Shown here piece by piece: positions 51,572-60,392 of a stretch of DNA of 64,000 nucleotides; position 1 is the first letter of the stretch; every line of letters starts with the position of its first letter. The stretch covers positions 38,875 to 102,874 of the forward strand of contig CAJXYS010000005.1 of assembly GCA_913063035.1 (NCBI GenBank). Reading direction: 5' to 3'. The notes beneath the pieces were generated by a model. The model ran no database searches. It was not told the origin of the DNA and saw nothing but the letters and a program-made list of their open reading frames with translations. The DNA is from an uncultured Maritimibacter sp. (GTDB taxonomy: Bacteria; Pseudomonadota; Alphaproteobacteria; Rhodobacterales; Rhodobacteraceae). The position numbers and the translations under genes were made by a program.

Positions 51572-52531
51572 CTATTCCCATTCCATCTCCTCGTAGACCC
51601 GGCCGGCGTTCTTGGTCGCCAACTCCTCGAAGGTGTCCAGATGCGCATAGGGCGACTGGTCGACGTAGTAAGCATCGGTCAGATCGCCGCCGGCGTCCAG
51701 ATGCGCGCCGATCTTCTCGCGGAGATAGACGAGGTAGTCGCGGGTGTAGCGCCGCACCTGATCCATGTTGGTCGGGTGCCCGTGCCCGGGGATCACGTAG
51801 ACGGCCCCGAGCGCCTCGAACGCGTTTTCCCATGTATCGATCCAGTCGGAGGTGTCGGTTTCCCCGAAGATGGGCAGCATCCGCTCGTGGAAGGCCATGT
51901 CGCCGGCGATCACCAGCTTTTCGTCCGGCAGCCAGACCTGGATGTCGCCCGGGCTGTGGGCGGGGCCGAGATGCAGCACCTCGACGCGCATGTCGCCCAT
52001 CTCGATCACCTTGCGATCCTCGAAGGTCTCGGTCGGGCCGACCACGCTGGTGCCGGCGGCCTTGTCGCGGTTGTAGCGCTTCATCCCCTCCAGGATCGTG
52101 CCGCCATAGGCCTCGATCTCGTGGGCCGCGTCCACATGGGCCAGGATCGGGACGCCCTGCTCGGCCCAGTAGGAATTGCCGAGCATCGCGTGCCCCTGGC
52201 CGTTCTCGTTGATGACCAGCTTCACCGGCTGGTCGGTGATCGCCCTGATCTCCTGGTGCAGCGCCTCGGCCAGCACATAGGCCGCCCCGCCATTGATGAC
52301 AATCACCCCGTCGCCGGTGACGAGGAAGGACAGGTTGTTGTTGTGGCCGGTGTTCTCGTAGGTGGGCGGCGCGGTGGCGCCGATGGCCGACCAGACATGG
52401 GGGATGACCTCCACCGGTTTCGCGTAGAGCGGGCTTTGCGGGTACTGGTCGGCGATGTCCTCGCTGGCCAGCGCGGCGACCGGCAGCAGCGCCGCCAGCG
52501 CCGCCGCGGCGGCTGTCGTCTTGAACGTCAT
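51572..52531 (-). CDS. MBL-fold protein with degenerate metal motif, secreted
   Basis: A 319-residue protein with a signal peptide (AAALAALLPVAALA) and a metallo-beta-lactamase fold close to the quinoprotein relay (SoxH-like) group. The first metal motif HxHxDH reads NENGQGH, so all four usual ligand positions differ. The later ligands remain: the histidine in LHLGPAHSPGD, the aspartate in IAGDMAF, and the histidine in PGHGHPT. It may bind one metal, or act in another way. It is divergent from an SDR gene and co-oriented with the ICMT-like gene. Confidence 0.82.
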   Translation of the reverse strand: MTFKTTAAAAALAALLPVAALASEDIADQYPQSPLYAKPVEVIPHVWSAIGATAPPTYENTGHNNNLSFLVTGDGVIVINGGAAYVLAEALHQEIRAITDQPVKLVINENGQGHAMLGNSYWAEQGVPILAHVDAAHEIEAYGGTILEGMKRYNRDKAAGTSVVGPTETFEDRKVIEMGDMRVEVLHLGPAHSPGDIQVWLPDEKLVIAGDMAFHERMLPIFGETDTSDWIDTWENAFEALGAVYVIPGHGHPTNMDQVRRYTRDYLVYLREKIGAHLDAGGDLTDAYYVDQSPYAHLDTFEELATKNAGRVYEEMEWE

Positions 52532-52661
52532 CGGGTCTGTCCTCCTCCGGTTTTGGCGGCATCTTCATATTCGCTATCGTGAATGTAAAGACCCGGCTTT
52601 CCGTCTTGCCCGCCCGGTCCGGCTGCGCGACCATGTGCGCGTCTGGAAAACGGAGGCGCGG

Positions 52662-53426
52662 ATGACCGACACGCTCGATGGCAAGCATGCGCTGGTCACC
52701 GGCGGGGGCAGCGGGATCGGCCGGGCCATCGCGCTCGCGCTGGCCGGCGAGGGCGCGATCGTCACGGTGACGGGCCGCCGGGCCGAGGCGCTGGAAGAGA
52801 CCTGCGCCGCCGGCCCCTGCATCCACGCGCAGGTCATGGACGTCACCGACGAGGACAGCGTGGTCGCCGCCACCGCGGCCGCGGTCGCCGCGCGCGGCCC
52901 CGTGGACATCCATGTCGCGAATGCCGGGCGCGCCGAAGGCAATGCGCTGCACAAGACCGACCTGGCGTTCTGGCGCCGGCTCATGGCGACCAATCTCGAC
53001 GGCGCCTTCCTGACCATCCGCGAGTCCCTGCGCAGCATGCGCGGGCGCAGCTGGGGACGGGTCATCGCCGTGTCGTCCATGGCGGGGATTCGCGGGCTGC
53101 GGGGGGCCAGCGCCTATACCGCGTCCAAGCACGGGATGCTCGGGCTGGTGCGCGGGCTCAGCGAGGACTATCTCGGCACCGGGCTGACCTTCAACGCGCT
53201 CTGCCCCGGCTATGTCGACACCCCCATCGTGACCCGCAACGTCGAGACCATCGCCGCGCGCACCGGCATGAGCCCGACCGAGGCAGAGGCGGTGATGACC
53301 GACTCCAACCGCCATGGCCGGCTGGTCGCGCCCGGCGAGGTCGCGGCGGCGGCGCTCTGGCTCTGCGGGCCGGGCTCGGGATCGGTCAACGGGCAGGCGA
53401 TCGAGATCGCCGGCGGACAGGTCTGA
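52662..53426 (+). CDS. short-chain dehydrogenase/reductase
   Basis: A 254-residue NAD(P)-dependent oxidoreductase with the cofactor motif VTGGGSGIGRAIA, NAGRAEGN, catalytic serine in VSSMAGIRG and the YxxxK pair in YTASKHGMLG. A C-terminal SVNGQAIEIAGGQV fits 3-hydroxyacyl or 3-hydroxybutyrate type SDRs. CGGAGG lies upstream of the ATG at 52662. It stops 3 nt before the acetyltransferase gene. Substrate unknown. Confidence 0.88.
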   Translation: MTDTLDGKHALVTGGGSGIGRAIALALAGEGAIVTVTGRRAEALEETCAAGPCIHAQVMDVTDEDSVVAATAAAVAARGPVDIHVANAGRAEGNALHKTDLAFWRRLMATNLDGAFLTIRESLRSMRGRSWGRVIAVSSMAGIRGLRGASAYTASKHGMLGLVRGLSEDYLGTGLTFNALCPGYVDTPIVTRNVETIAARTGMSPTEAEAVMTDSNRHGRLVAPGEVAAAALWLCGPGSGSVNGQAIEIAGGQV

Positions 53427-53429
53427 GCC

Positions 53430-53909
53430 ATGCGCGCGATCGGGCGCCCCCGGCTGCGGCGCTATCGCGCCGGGGATGCCACCGCGACCCATGACGTCTT
53501 CTTCCGCGCGGTCCACGAGGGCGCCGGCCACCATTATTCCACCGCCGAACGCGCGGCCTGGGCCCCCGGCCCCGGGATGCCGCGGGACTGGCCGCAGCGG
53601 CTCGGGGCGCACCTGACCTGGGTCGCGCTGAAGCGGCGCCGGGTCGTCGGTTTCGCCACGCTCGGCCGCGACGGGCATCTCGATCTCTTCTACGTGCTGC
53701 CCGAGGCCATGGGCGGCCGCGTCGCCCCGGCGCTCTATGACCGGCTCGAAGCCGAGGCCCGCGCGCGCGCCCTACCCCGCATGGACACGGCCGCCAGCCA
53801 CCTGGCGCGGTCCTTCCTCGCCCGGCGCGGCTGGGCGGTGCTCGCCCGCCAGAGCGTGATCCGCGACGGCGTGCCGATCACCAATTTCCGGATGGAGAAG
53901 CTTCTCTGA
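53430..53909 (+). CDS. GNAT-family N-acetyltransferase
   Basis: A 159-residue protein with the acetyl-CoA fold. LRRYRAGDATATHDVFFRAV is at the N-terminus, VVGFATLGRDGHLDLFYVLPEAMGGRVAPALYD is the beta4-alpha3 region, and ARSFLARRGWAVLARQ is at the C-terminus. It starts 3 nt after the SDR stop and is probably coupled to it. The pyrophosphate loop is less glycine-rich than usual. Substrate unknown. Confidence 0.82.
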   Translation: MRAIGRPRLRRYRAGDATATHDVFFRAVHEGAGHHYSTAERAAWAPGPGMPRDWPQRLGAHLTWVALKRRRVVGFATLGRDGHLDLFYVLPEAMGGRVAPALYDRLEAEARARALPRMDTAASHLARSFLARRGWAVLARQSVIRDGVPITNFRMEKLL

Positions 53910-53979
53910 CCCCTTCCGGGGATGGTCAGGCCCAAAGCCGCACCTATAGTCTGGCCGTGACGGCGCGAACCGCGGAGGC

Positions 53980-54450
53980 ATGGCCATGGCGATCACCCTG
54001 ACGGTCAACGGCACCTTGCACCGGCTCGACCTGCCCGGCGAGGTGCCGCTCCTCTGGGCGCTGCGCGACGCGCTGGGGCTGACCGGAACGAAATTCGGCT
54101 GCGGCATCGCCGCCTGCGGCGCCTGCACCGTGCATGTGGACGGTGCCGCGGTGCGGTCCTGCCAGTTGCCCATCGCCGATGTCTGGGGCCCGGTCACCAC
54201 GATCGAGGGGCTCGGCACGCCCGCGGCGCCGGCCGCGATCCAGCAGGCCTGGATCGATCACCAGGTCGCGCAATGCGGCTATTGCCAGTCGGGCCAGATC
54301 ATGCAGGCGGCCGACCTGCTCGCGCGCAGCCCCGACCCGAGCGACGCCGAGATCGACGCCGCCATGGCCGGCAATCTCTGCCGCTGCGGGACCTACGGGC
54401 GCATCCGCGCCGCGATCCGCGACGCCGCGACCCGGATGCAGGAGGGCTGA
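53980..54450 (+). CDS. [2Fe-2S] subunit of a molybdenum hydroxylase (IorA-like)
   Basis: The small electron-transfer subunit of the xanthine-oxidase family, 156 residues. Cluster I ligands are in [16 protein letters not shown] and the next RSC; cluster II ligands are in CGYCQSG and [11 protein letters not shown]. An in-frame ATG at 53986 is also possible. It ends 3 nt before the large subunit, forming a two-gene operon without a separate FAD subunit, as in isoquinoline 1-oxidoreductase and cytochrome-linked aldehyde dehydrogenases. Confidence 0.92.
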   Translation: MAMAITLTVNGTLHRLDLPGEVPLLWALRDALGLTGTKFGCGIAACGACTVHVDGAAVRSCQLPIADVWGPVTTIEGLGTPAAPAAIQQAWIDHQVAQCGYCQSGQIMQAADLLARSPDPSDAEIDAAMAGNLCRCGTYGRIRAAIRDAATRMQEG

Positions 54451-54453
54451 GCG

Positions 54454-56721
54454 GTGTCGCGTCTCGGAAAGATCACGCGCCGCGCCTTTCTCGTCGGCAG
54501 CGCCGCCGTGGCGGGGGGCGTCGCCTTCGTGGTCTGGCAGGACCGCCGGCCGGTCGCCAACCCGCTGGACCCCGGGGGCGACGGCGTTTCGCTGAACCCG
54601 TGGCTGATCCTCGACCGCGACGGCGCCACCGTGGTCGTGCCGCGCGCCGAGATGGGCCAGGGTGTGCAGACCACGCTGGCCGCGCTGGTGGCCGAGGAGC
54701 TGGACGTCGCCTGGGAAGACGTCCGGGTGATCCACGGCCCGGCCTCGGCCAGCTACTATAACGGCGCGCTGCTCAGGGCCGGCCTGCCCTTCAAGGACTA
54801 TGCCATGACCGGCTGGCAGGAAACGCTGGCCGACCAGACCGGCGTGATGGCGAAGATGCTGGGGCTGCAGGTGACCGGCGGCTCGACCTCGACGGTCGAT
54901 GCCTTCGAGAAGATGCGCCATGCCGGGGCCGCCGCCCGGATCACGCTGACCCGCGCCGCCGCCGACCGGCTCGGCGTGGCCGAGGAGGCGCTCGGGACGG
55001 CCGATGGCGCGGTCATCGCGCCGGACGGCACCCGCCTGCCCTATGCCGAGCTGGCCGAGGCCGCCGCCCGCCTCGACCCGCCGCGCCGCCCGCCACTTCG
55101 CCCGGCCTCGGAATGGCGATATCTCGGGCGGTCGCTGCCGCGGCTCGACATGGCCGCGAAGGCGACCGGCACGGCGGTGTTCGGCATCGACGTGCAGCTG
55201 CCCGACATGCTCTATGCCACGGTCAGGCGGGTGCCGCGGCTCGGTGCGGCGATGACGGGCTACGACGCGGGCGGCGCCGCCGAGATGCCCGGCGTCACCC
55301 GCATCGTCGAGCTGCCCGACGGCGTCGCGGTCGTCGCCACCAATACCTGGCTGGCCTTCAAGGCCGCGGAGGCGATTACGCTCGAAAGCGGCCCTGCCCC
55401 TTACCCGCCCGACACCGCGTCGCAGGTCGACGCCATCGCCGCCGCCTTCGACGGGACGGCCAACTCGACGCTGCGTGATACGGGCGACGTCGAGGCCGCG
55501 CTTTCCGGTGTGACGGGCGACGGCGCGCCCCCAGGCGCGACGATCGAGGCCGAGTATCGCGTGCCCTGGCTCGCCCATGCGACGATGGAGCCGATGAACG
55601 CGACCGCGCGCTTTTCGGGCGAGACGCTGGAGGTCTGGTGCGGCAACCAGGCCCCGGTGCTTACCCGGCAGAAATGCGCCGAGGCCCTGGCGCTGCCCGA
55701 GGCGGCCGTCACGGTGCACACGACCTTCCTCGGCGGCGGGTTCGGACGCCGCGCGGAGGTGGATTTCTCGACGCTGGCCGCGCGCGTGGCGCGCGCGGTG
55801 CCCGGGCGCCCGGTCAAGCTGACCTGGACGCGCGAGGAGGACATGCGCCACGATTTCTACCGCCCCGCCGCCATCGCCCGTTTCCGCGGCGCGGTCGCCG
55901 ACGGCCGGGCCACCGCGCTCGAGGGCCGGATCGCCGCGCCCTCGGTCACGCGCCAGTCCGGCGAGCGCATGGCGGGATTCGCCGCGCCGGGGCCGGACAA
56001 GGGCCATGTCGAAGGCGCCTTCGACCAGCCCTACGCGATCCCGAACTACCGGATCGCGGGCTACCTGGCCGATCTGGCCGTCCCGGTCGGTTTCTGGCGG
56101 TCGGTGGGGAATTCCTTCAACGGCTTCTTCCACGAGAGCTTCGTCGACGAGCTGGCCCATGCCGCCGGCCGCGACCCGCTTGCCTTCCGGCTCGATCACG
56201 TGCGCCCGGCCCATGCGCCCTCGGCACGGCTGCTGGACGACGTGGCCGAGATGTCGGGCTGGACCGGCACCACGCCCGAGGGCACCGGGCGCGGCGTGGC
56301 GCTGACCTATTCCTTCGGCACGCCCGTCGCCCAGGTTGTCGAGGTCGTGCAGACCGATGCGGGGATTCGCATCCCCCGCGCCTGGATCGCCTGCGACGTG
56401 GGCACGGCGCTCGACCCGCGCAACATCGAGGCGCAGATGGTCTCGGGCCTGTTCTACGGGCTGTCGGCGGCGGTGCATGGCCAGATCACCTTCGCCGACG
56501 GCGCCGTCGCGCAGGGCAATTTCCCGGATTACGACGCGCTGCGCATGTCGACCGCGCCGGCGGTCGAGGTTCGTATCCGCGAAGACAACGCCCATATGGG
56601 CGGCGTCGGCGAGCCGGGCACCCCGCCCTCAATGCCGGCGCTGGCCAACGCGCTTTTCGACCTGACCGGGGAACGCGCGCGCGAGCTGCCGCTGGCCGCG
56701 CGTTTCGATTTCATGCTCTAG
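54454..56721 (+). CDS. molybdopterin-binding subunit of a molybdenum hydroxylase (IorB-like), Tat-exported
   Basis: The catalytic subunit, 755 residues. It starts with GTG and a twin-arginine-like signal (ITRRAFLVGSAAVAG), so the complex is periplasmic. Features of the family are ARAEMGQGVQTTLAALVAEEL, GTAVFGIDVQLPDM, LGGGFGRRAEVDF, WRSVGNSFNGFFHESFVDE and the C-terminal GGVGEPGTPPSMPAL with the catalytic glutamate. It lacks an FAD domain and probably donates electrons to a cytochrome c. Its TAG stop overlaps the convergent neighbour's stop in a shared CTAG. Confidence 0.92.
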   Translation: MSRLGKITRRAFLVGSAAVAGGVAFVVWQDRRPVANPLDPGGDGVSLNPWLILDRDGATVVVPRAEMGQGVQTTLAALVAEELDVAWEDVRVIHGPASASYYNGALLRAGLPFKDYAMTGWQETLADQTGVMAKMLGLQVTGGSTSTVDAFEKMRHAGAAARITLTRAAADRLGVAEEALGTADGAVIAPDGTRLPYAELAEAAARLDPPRRPPLRPASEWRYLGRSLPRLDMAAKATGTAVFGIDVQLPDMLYATVRRVPRLGAAMTGYDAGGAAEMPGVTRIVELPDGVAVVATNTWLAFKAAEAITLESGPAPYPPDTASQVDAIAAAFDGTANSTLRDTGDVEAALSGVTGDGAPPGATIEAEYRVPWLAHATMEPMNATARFSGETLEVWCGNQAPVLTRQKCAEALALPEAAVTVHTTFLGGGFGRRAEVDFSTLAARVARAVPGRPVKLTWTREEDMRHDFYRPAAIARFRGAVADGRATALEGRIAAPSVTRQSGERMAGFAAPGPDKGHVEGAFDQPYAIPNYRIAGYLADLAVPVGFWRSVGNSFNGFFHESFVDELAHAAGRDPLAFRLDHVRPAHAPSARLLDDVAEMSGWTGTTPEGTGRGVALTYSFGTPVAQVVEVVQTDAGIRIPRAWIACDVGTALDPRNIEAQMVSGLFYGLSAAVHGQITFADGAVAQGNFPDYDALRMSTAPAVEVRIREDNAHMGGVGEPGTPPSMPALANALFDLTGERARELPLAARFDFML

Positions 56722-57410
56722 GGGGTGCCGAGCCAGGCGTCGTAATCCGAGACCAGCAGGTGATCGGGCGCGGTATCCTCCGCCACCGCGGCGAACCGCG
56801 CGACGGGGTCGCGGAAGACGTTGTCGGTCACATCGTCGTTGACCGTCGAGACCTCGCCGATCAGGACGTCGCCCCCCTCGCCCCAGAAGGCATGCCAGTC
56901 GCCCGGCATCAGCGTGACGCTCTCGCCCGGGGCAAGGTGCAGCACCTCGCCCGGCGCGAACGCCCGCGCGATGCCGTCGCACTGCACCGTGCCGCCGGCC
57001 CCGAGGTCGAAATTCCCCGCCGCGTCGGAGCCGAAAAGCTCCACCGCCAGGGTCGCCCCGCCCCGGTTGATGATGTCCTCGGCCTTGAGCCGGTGCCGGT
57101 GCATCGGGCTCAGCTGGCCGGCGCGCGAGATCAGCAGCTTCTCGGCATAGCACATGCCCCGCCCCCGGCGGAGATCGGCCAGCCGCCCGTTGCGCAGAGT
57201 GAAGAGCACCAGCCCCATTTCCGCGAAGCGCCCCGCGCCGTAATCGGTCACGTCCCAGCCGAGCCGGCGCTCGACGATCCCGCCGATCTCTGCGCGGCGC
57301 GCCTGCATCCCGGCCGGCGACCACCGGGCAAAGGGCGGCAGCCGGACCCCGAATCCCCCGATGAAATCGGCCGCTTCCGCCAGGATCGTGTTGATCTCGC
57401 TCCGCTTCAT
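56718..57410 (-). CDS. D-lyxose isomerase-like cupin (DUF1498)
   Basis: A 230-residue cupin. The N-terminus MKRSEINTILAEAADF and the metal motifs LSPMHRHRLKAEDIINRG and LAPGESVTLMPGDWHAFWGE match the D-lyxose ketol-isomerase family. These interconvert D-lyxose and D-xylulose, and in some cases mannose and fructose. The ATG at 57410 is from family alignment. It is convergent with the molybdenum hydroxylase and shares a CTAG stop with it. No sugar transporter is adjacent. Confidence 0.82.
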   Translation of the reverse strand: MKRSEINTILAEAADFIGGFGVRLPPFARWSPAGMQARRAEIGGIVERRLGWDVTDYGAGRFAEMGLVLFTLRNGRLADLRRGRGMCYAEKLLISRAGQLSPMHRHRLKAEDIINRGGATLAVELFGSDAAGNFDLGAGGTVQCDGIARAFAPGEVLHLAPGESVTLMPGDWHAFWGEGGDVLIGEVSTVNDDVTDNVFRDPVARFAAVAEDTAPDHLLVSDYDAWLGTP

Positions 57411-57837
57411 GGGGCCGAGGATGTCAGCCCCCCGCCAGGGCGGCAAGTCTCCGCCGACCGCTTGTGTCGCAAAGATGGCGGCCCGCGTCAGGCGGATTGT
57501 TCGCCCCGGGGGAACAAACCCGGGCCGGCAACGGCGTCTTCGCAGGCCCGGCGGCGGCCGCCCTGCCCCGATTGTCGCCGTGGCGGCAATAGTCGAGCCG
57601 GGGCGGCGCCGGCGGCGCGGCAGGGGCATCCAGAAATGGTCATACCGGGGAAGATCGGCTTCCTGATTTCGCCGTATTTGCCCGGCATCAAGACCGGGTA
57701 ACACCGCGTCGCCCGGCGACCGGGCCGCCCTACCGGGGCAGCGCCCGGCGGCAGATCCGGGGGCGCGCAGGCAGGACAGGACAGGGACCGGTTGCGGCCG
57801 GGCCAGGCGCCGCGACGCGGCAGGCAAGGAGGACCAG
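57411..57837. other. divergent intergenic region without a supported gene
   Basis: These 427 nt separate the lyxose-isomerase-like gene (minus) and the Hint-like gene (plus). They are GC-rich with short inverted repeats. A less GC-rich window around 57640-57690 may hold promoters. I see no convincing ORF or clear -35/-10 pair. Confidence 0.4.
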
Positions 57838-58347
57838 ATGACGGCAGCGGAACACCAGCAAGGCGCGGCGCGGCAGATCCCGGCAGACGACGGCGCACAC
57901 CGGGCGGCGGCCCCGCGGCCCTGGACCGTGCCGGGGCTGGCCGCGCGCACGCCGGTGGCGACCGCCTGCGGCGACATCCCCGCCCACCTGCTGCGCGAAC
58001 GCGACCTGGTGCTGACGGCCGGGGGGCAGTATGCGCGGATCGCCTGGCTCGACCGGATCCGCCTCGACACCGATTTCCTGCGCCGCCACCCGGGCGCGCG
58101 CCCGGTCCTCGTGCGCGCCGGCGCCTTCGCGCCGGGCGTGCCCGCCACGGATCTCATGGTGTCGCCGGGACAGACCATCGGCCCGGCGGACCGGCTCTCG
58201 GGGGGCGCGCTGACGCCGGCCGCACAGCTGGTCGCGCCGCCCGACATCGCCCCGGCGACGGTCACGGACGTGACCTACACCGTCTTTCATTGCGGCGAGC
58301 CGGTCAGCGTGGCCATGGGCGGCCTCTGGGCGCACCTGGCGCCCTGA
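57838..58347 (+). CDS. Hint-domain-like protein with lost catalytic residues
   Basis: A 169-residue protein with the layout of rhodobacterial Hint (hedgehog/intein-type) domains: ARTPVATACGDIPAHLLRER, LVLTAGGQYARIAWLDR, RPVLVRAGAFAPGVPATDLMVSPGQ and VTYTVFHCGEPVSVAMGGL. In active members the first motif starts with CFxPGT and the late one reads VSPxH. Here the cysteine is alanine and the histidine is missing, so self-splicing is unlikely. No adhesin or repeat domain precedes it. AAGGAGG lies 6 nt before the ATG. Confidence 0.7.
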   Translation: MTAAEHQQGAARQIPADDGAHRAAAPRPWTVPGLAARTPVATACGDIPAHLLRERDLVLTAGGQYARIAWLDRIRLDTDFLRRHPGARPVLVRAGAFAPGVPATDLMVSPGQTIGPADRLSGGALTPAAQLVAPPDIAPATVTDVTYTVFHCGEPVSVAMGGLWAHLAP

Positions 58348-58506
58348 CGCCACCTTCCGGGCAGCCCCCGTCACGCGCGGATCCAAGCGCGGGGTGCGGC
58401 ACAGGCGGCACCGGGCGCATATCCGCTTTGTCTCCGGCCCCGAACCGTGTCATCCTCGCACCCCGGAGGAAGTCTCGCAAATGATCGCGCGATCGAGGGA
58501 ACGGAC

Positions 58507-59364
58507 ATGACGGCGCGCGGCCGGAAAACACGTGGGGCGGCGGGTTTGCTGTCTGCCGCGATGTCCTGCCTGCCGGGTGTCGCCTGGCCGGATGCCGGGC
58601 TCGTGAGCTTCACATTCGATGACGCGTCCCGCACCCAGTACGAGCTGGGCTTTCCCGTGACGCAGGCCCACGGGATCCGCGGCACGCTCTTCGTCGTGAC
58701 GGAGGATGCCGACGCGGCCACGCGCGAGGTGGCGCGGGGCAAGGCGGCGGCGGAGGACAGCGCCGAAGGCGATGCCGCGGCCTACGTTCCCACCAGCTGG
58801 GCCATGACCTGGGACGAGATCCGGCAGCTCCGCGATGCCGGCTGGGAGATCGGGTCGCACACGCATACCCACCCCCACCTGCCGGAGCTCGACCACGCGC
58901 AGGTCATCCGCGAGATGGAAACCGCCCTGGCGCGGATCGAGGCCGAGACCGGGGTGACCGCGGTGTCCTTTGCCCCGCCCTACGGGGATTTCAGCGAGGA
59001 AACGCTGGACCTCGCCATGGACCGGCATGCGTATCACCTTCTCGCGCTGGGGCAGGAAAACAATGGCCACAACCCGGTCGCCTCCGTCGATCCCGCGCGG
59101 ATCGACAGGTTCGGCGTCTATAACTGGACCGCGCCCGGGTCGGTCTGCCGCGAGATGGCCCGCACCGAGGCGCGCAAGACATGGCTGGTGGTGATGTTTC
59201 ACGGCTTTTCCGAAGGCGCGCCCGGCGACTACGAGATCCGCGTCGACGCGCTGCGCGACATCATGGCCTGTGCGCGCGCGCTCGAGGACGGCGGCCATAT
59301 CCGCGTCGCGCCCGTCGCCGAGGCGATGAACCTGATCCGCGTGACGACGGCCGCGCCGGACTAG
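58507..59364 (+). CDS. polysaccharide deacetylase (NodB homology), secreted
   Basis: A 285-residue carbohydrate esterase 4 protein with a signal peptide (AAGLLSAAMSCLPGVAWP). The catalytic motifs are present: VSFTFDDASRTQYE (motif 1, metal Asp), SHTHTHPHLPEL (motif 2, metal His), FAPPYGDFS (motif 3) and VMFHGFSEG. It removes N-acetyl groups from chitin-like or peptidoglycan-type glycans. The start at 58507 has GAGGGA upstream. It is followed by a GC-hairpin and the convergent small secreted protein. Confidence 0.9.
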   Translation: MTARGRKTRGAAGLLSAAMSCLPGVAWPDAGLVSFTFDDASRTQYELGFPVTQAHGIRGTLFVVTEDADAATREVARGKAAAEDSAEGDAAAYVPTSWAMTWDEIRQLRDAGWEIGSHTHTHPHLPELDHAQVIREMETALARIEAETGVTAVSFAPPYGDFSEETLDLAMDRHAYHLLALGQENNGHNPVASVDPARIDRFGVYNWTAPGSVCREMARTEARKTWLVVMFHGFSEGAPGDYEIRVDALRDIMACARALEDGGHIRVAPVAEAMNLIRVTTAAPD

Positions 59365-59409
59365 CCCCCGGCGGCGGGCGCAGGTCCCGGACCCGGGCCG
59401 GATCGGCCG

Positions 59410-59425
59410 CGCCCCGGACGGGGCG
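59410..59425. terminator. hairpin between convergent genes
   Basis: CGCCCCG (59410-59416) and CGGGGCG (59419-59425) with a 2-nt loop lie between the deacetylase stop (59364) and the small secreted protein stop (59428). A two-nucleotide loop is sterically tight, and there is no U-run. Confidence 0.4.
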
Positions 59426-59427
59426 GG

Positions 59428-59904
59428 TCAGCCGCAGACCTGGAACTGCACCACGCCGGAGCCGGAGCCGAACCGCTGCATGGTGTGTTTCTCGATGTCG
59501 ATCAGGTAACCGTCGCCGCCGAGGTTGTTCGAGCAGCAGCCATTGCAGTCGGAATCCGAGCACAGGTCGAGCACTTCCACGACGATCTCGCGGCTGCCCT
59601 GGCGAAGCCGCAGGGACTTTCCGCCGAACTTGCGCCAATGCTTCTGATGGACCGCGGCGATGTTTCTGCGCGCGACCCAGTCCTGGGATTTCTTGCCGCG
59701 CACGCCGTAGAACTGACCGGCCCATTTGCAGCCGTTATACTGGACGCATTCCACGCTGCCGGGATCCGGGTAGCTTTCGTAATTCGTCAGCGCCGCGCTC
59801 TGCCACTCGCCCTTGCAGACCACGTCCGCCGCTGCCGCGGGGGCGAAAAACAACAGGGTCAGGAACAGGATGGACCGGGCCGCGCCCGGGGTCGTCTTGG
59901 TCAT
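59428..59904 (-). CDS. cysteine-rich secreted protein, possible double-psi beta-barrel
   Basis: A 158-residue exported protein with a clear signal peptide (SILFLTLLFFAPAAAAD) and ATG at 59904 behind GAGGAG. The mature part has about seven cysteines. Its C-terminal region VEVLDLCSDSDCNGCC, then DGYLIDIEKHTMQRFG and VVQFQVCG, resembles the barwin/expansin-type double-psi beta-barrel that binds polysaccharides. The similarity is weak and visual only. It faces a polysaccharide deacetylase gene. It is the last clearly native gene before the mobilisation module. Confidence 0.6.
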   Translation of the reverse strand: MTKTTPGAARSILFLTLLFFAPAAAADVVCKGEWQSAALTNYESYPDPGSVECVQYNGCKWAGQFYGVRGKKSQDWVARRNIAAVHQKHWRKFGGKSLRLRQGSREIVVEVLDLCSDSDCNGCCSNNLGGDGYLIDIEKHTMQRFGSGSGVVQFQVCG

Positions 59905-60392
59905 ACCGATCTCCTCAATCCGGAAGATGACACGGGTCTTTACATGCACTTCTTGGCCAAAGTTTGTCGGTGCGCCTGGACAGCGTCCGACGAACGATGG
60001 GGCAGAGATGCAAAATGGACGGTGAGTATTACGAAACGCTGCATGTCCTGTCATGCCGCGTGCCGGACCCTCGGCGTATTCTTGCCAGTTTCATGGGAGT
60101 CCACGGTCCCGCGCGCGGGGCCTGGCCGGCGTGGCGCGGCCTGGAAGCGGGCCGGAGCACGCCAACGCCTTCCCCTTCCTAACGGCCGAGATCGGCGGCA
60201 TCGGCAAGATGGTGCGCAGGATTACGGAAGCATCCGCAGTCTCTGGGTGCCGCCGCCCTGTGGTCGCATGCGCTCAAACCCCTGGTTTTTTGGTGCTGCT
60301 GGAGAGAGAAAGTTTGAACTCTGTCTTCGATGAATTGGAAGCCTGGGAACGCCATCTCGCACGTTTAGACTCGAAGAGTCTGAGGTGCGAAA
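59905..60392. other. junction between native DNA and the mobilisation module
   Basis: These 488 nt have no supported gene. G+C content falls from about 60190 onward, suggesting the left boundary of the mobile module between about 60190 and 60300. A MOB-type oriT would be expected here, directly upstream of the relaxosome genes. Confidence 0.45.
60367..60381. promoter_or_regulatory. inverted repeat upstream of mobC, possible oriT arm or operator
   Basis: AGACTC-GAA-GAGTCT is a perfect 6-bp inverted repeat with a 3-nt centre, 11 nt before the MobC-like start. Mobilisation systems often have such a repeat just before the nick site, and MobC proteins autoregulate through similar repeats. Which applies is unknown. 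Confidence 0.4.
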
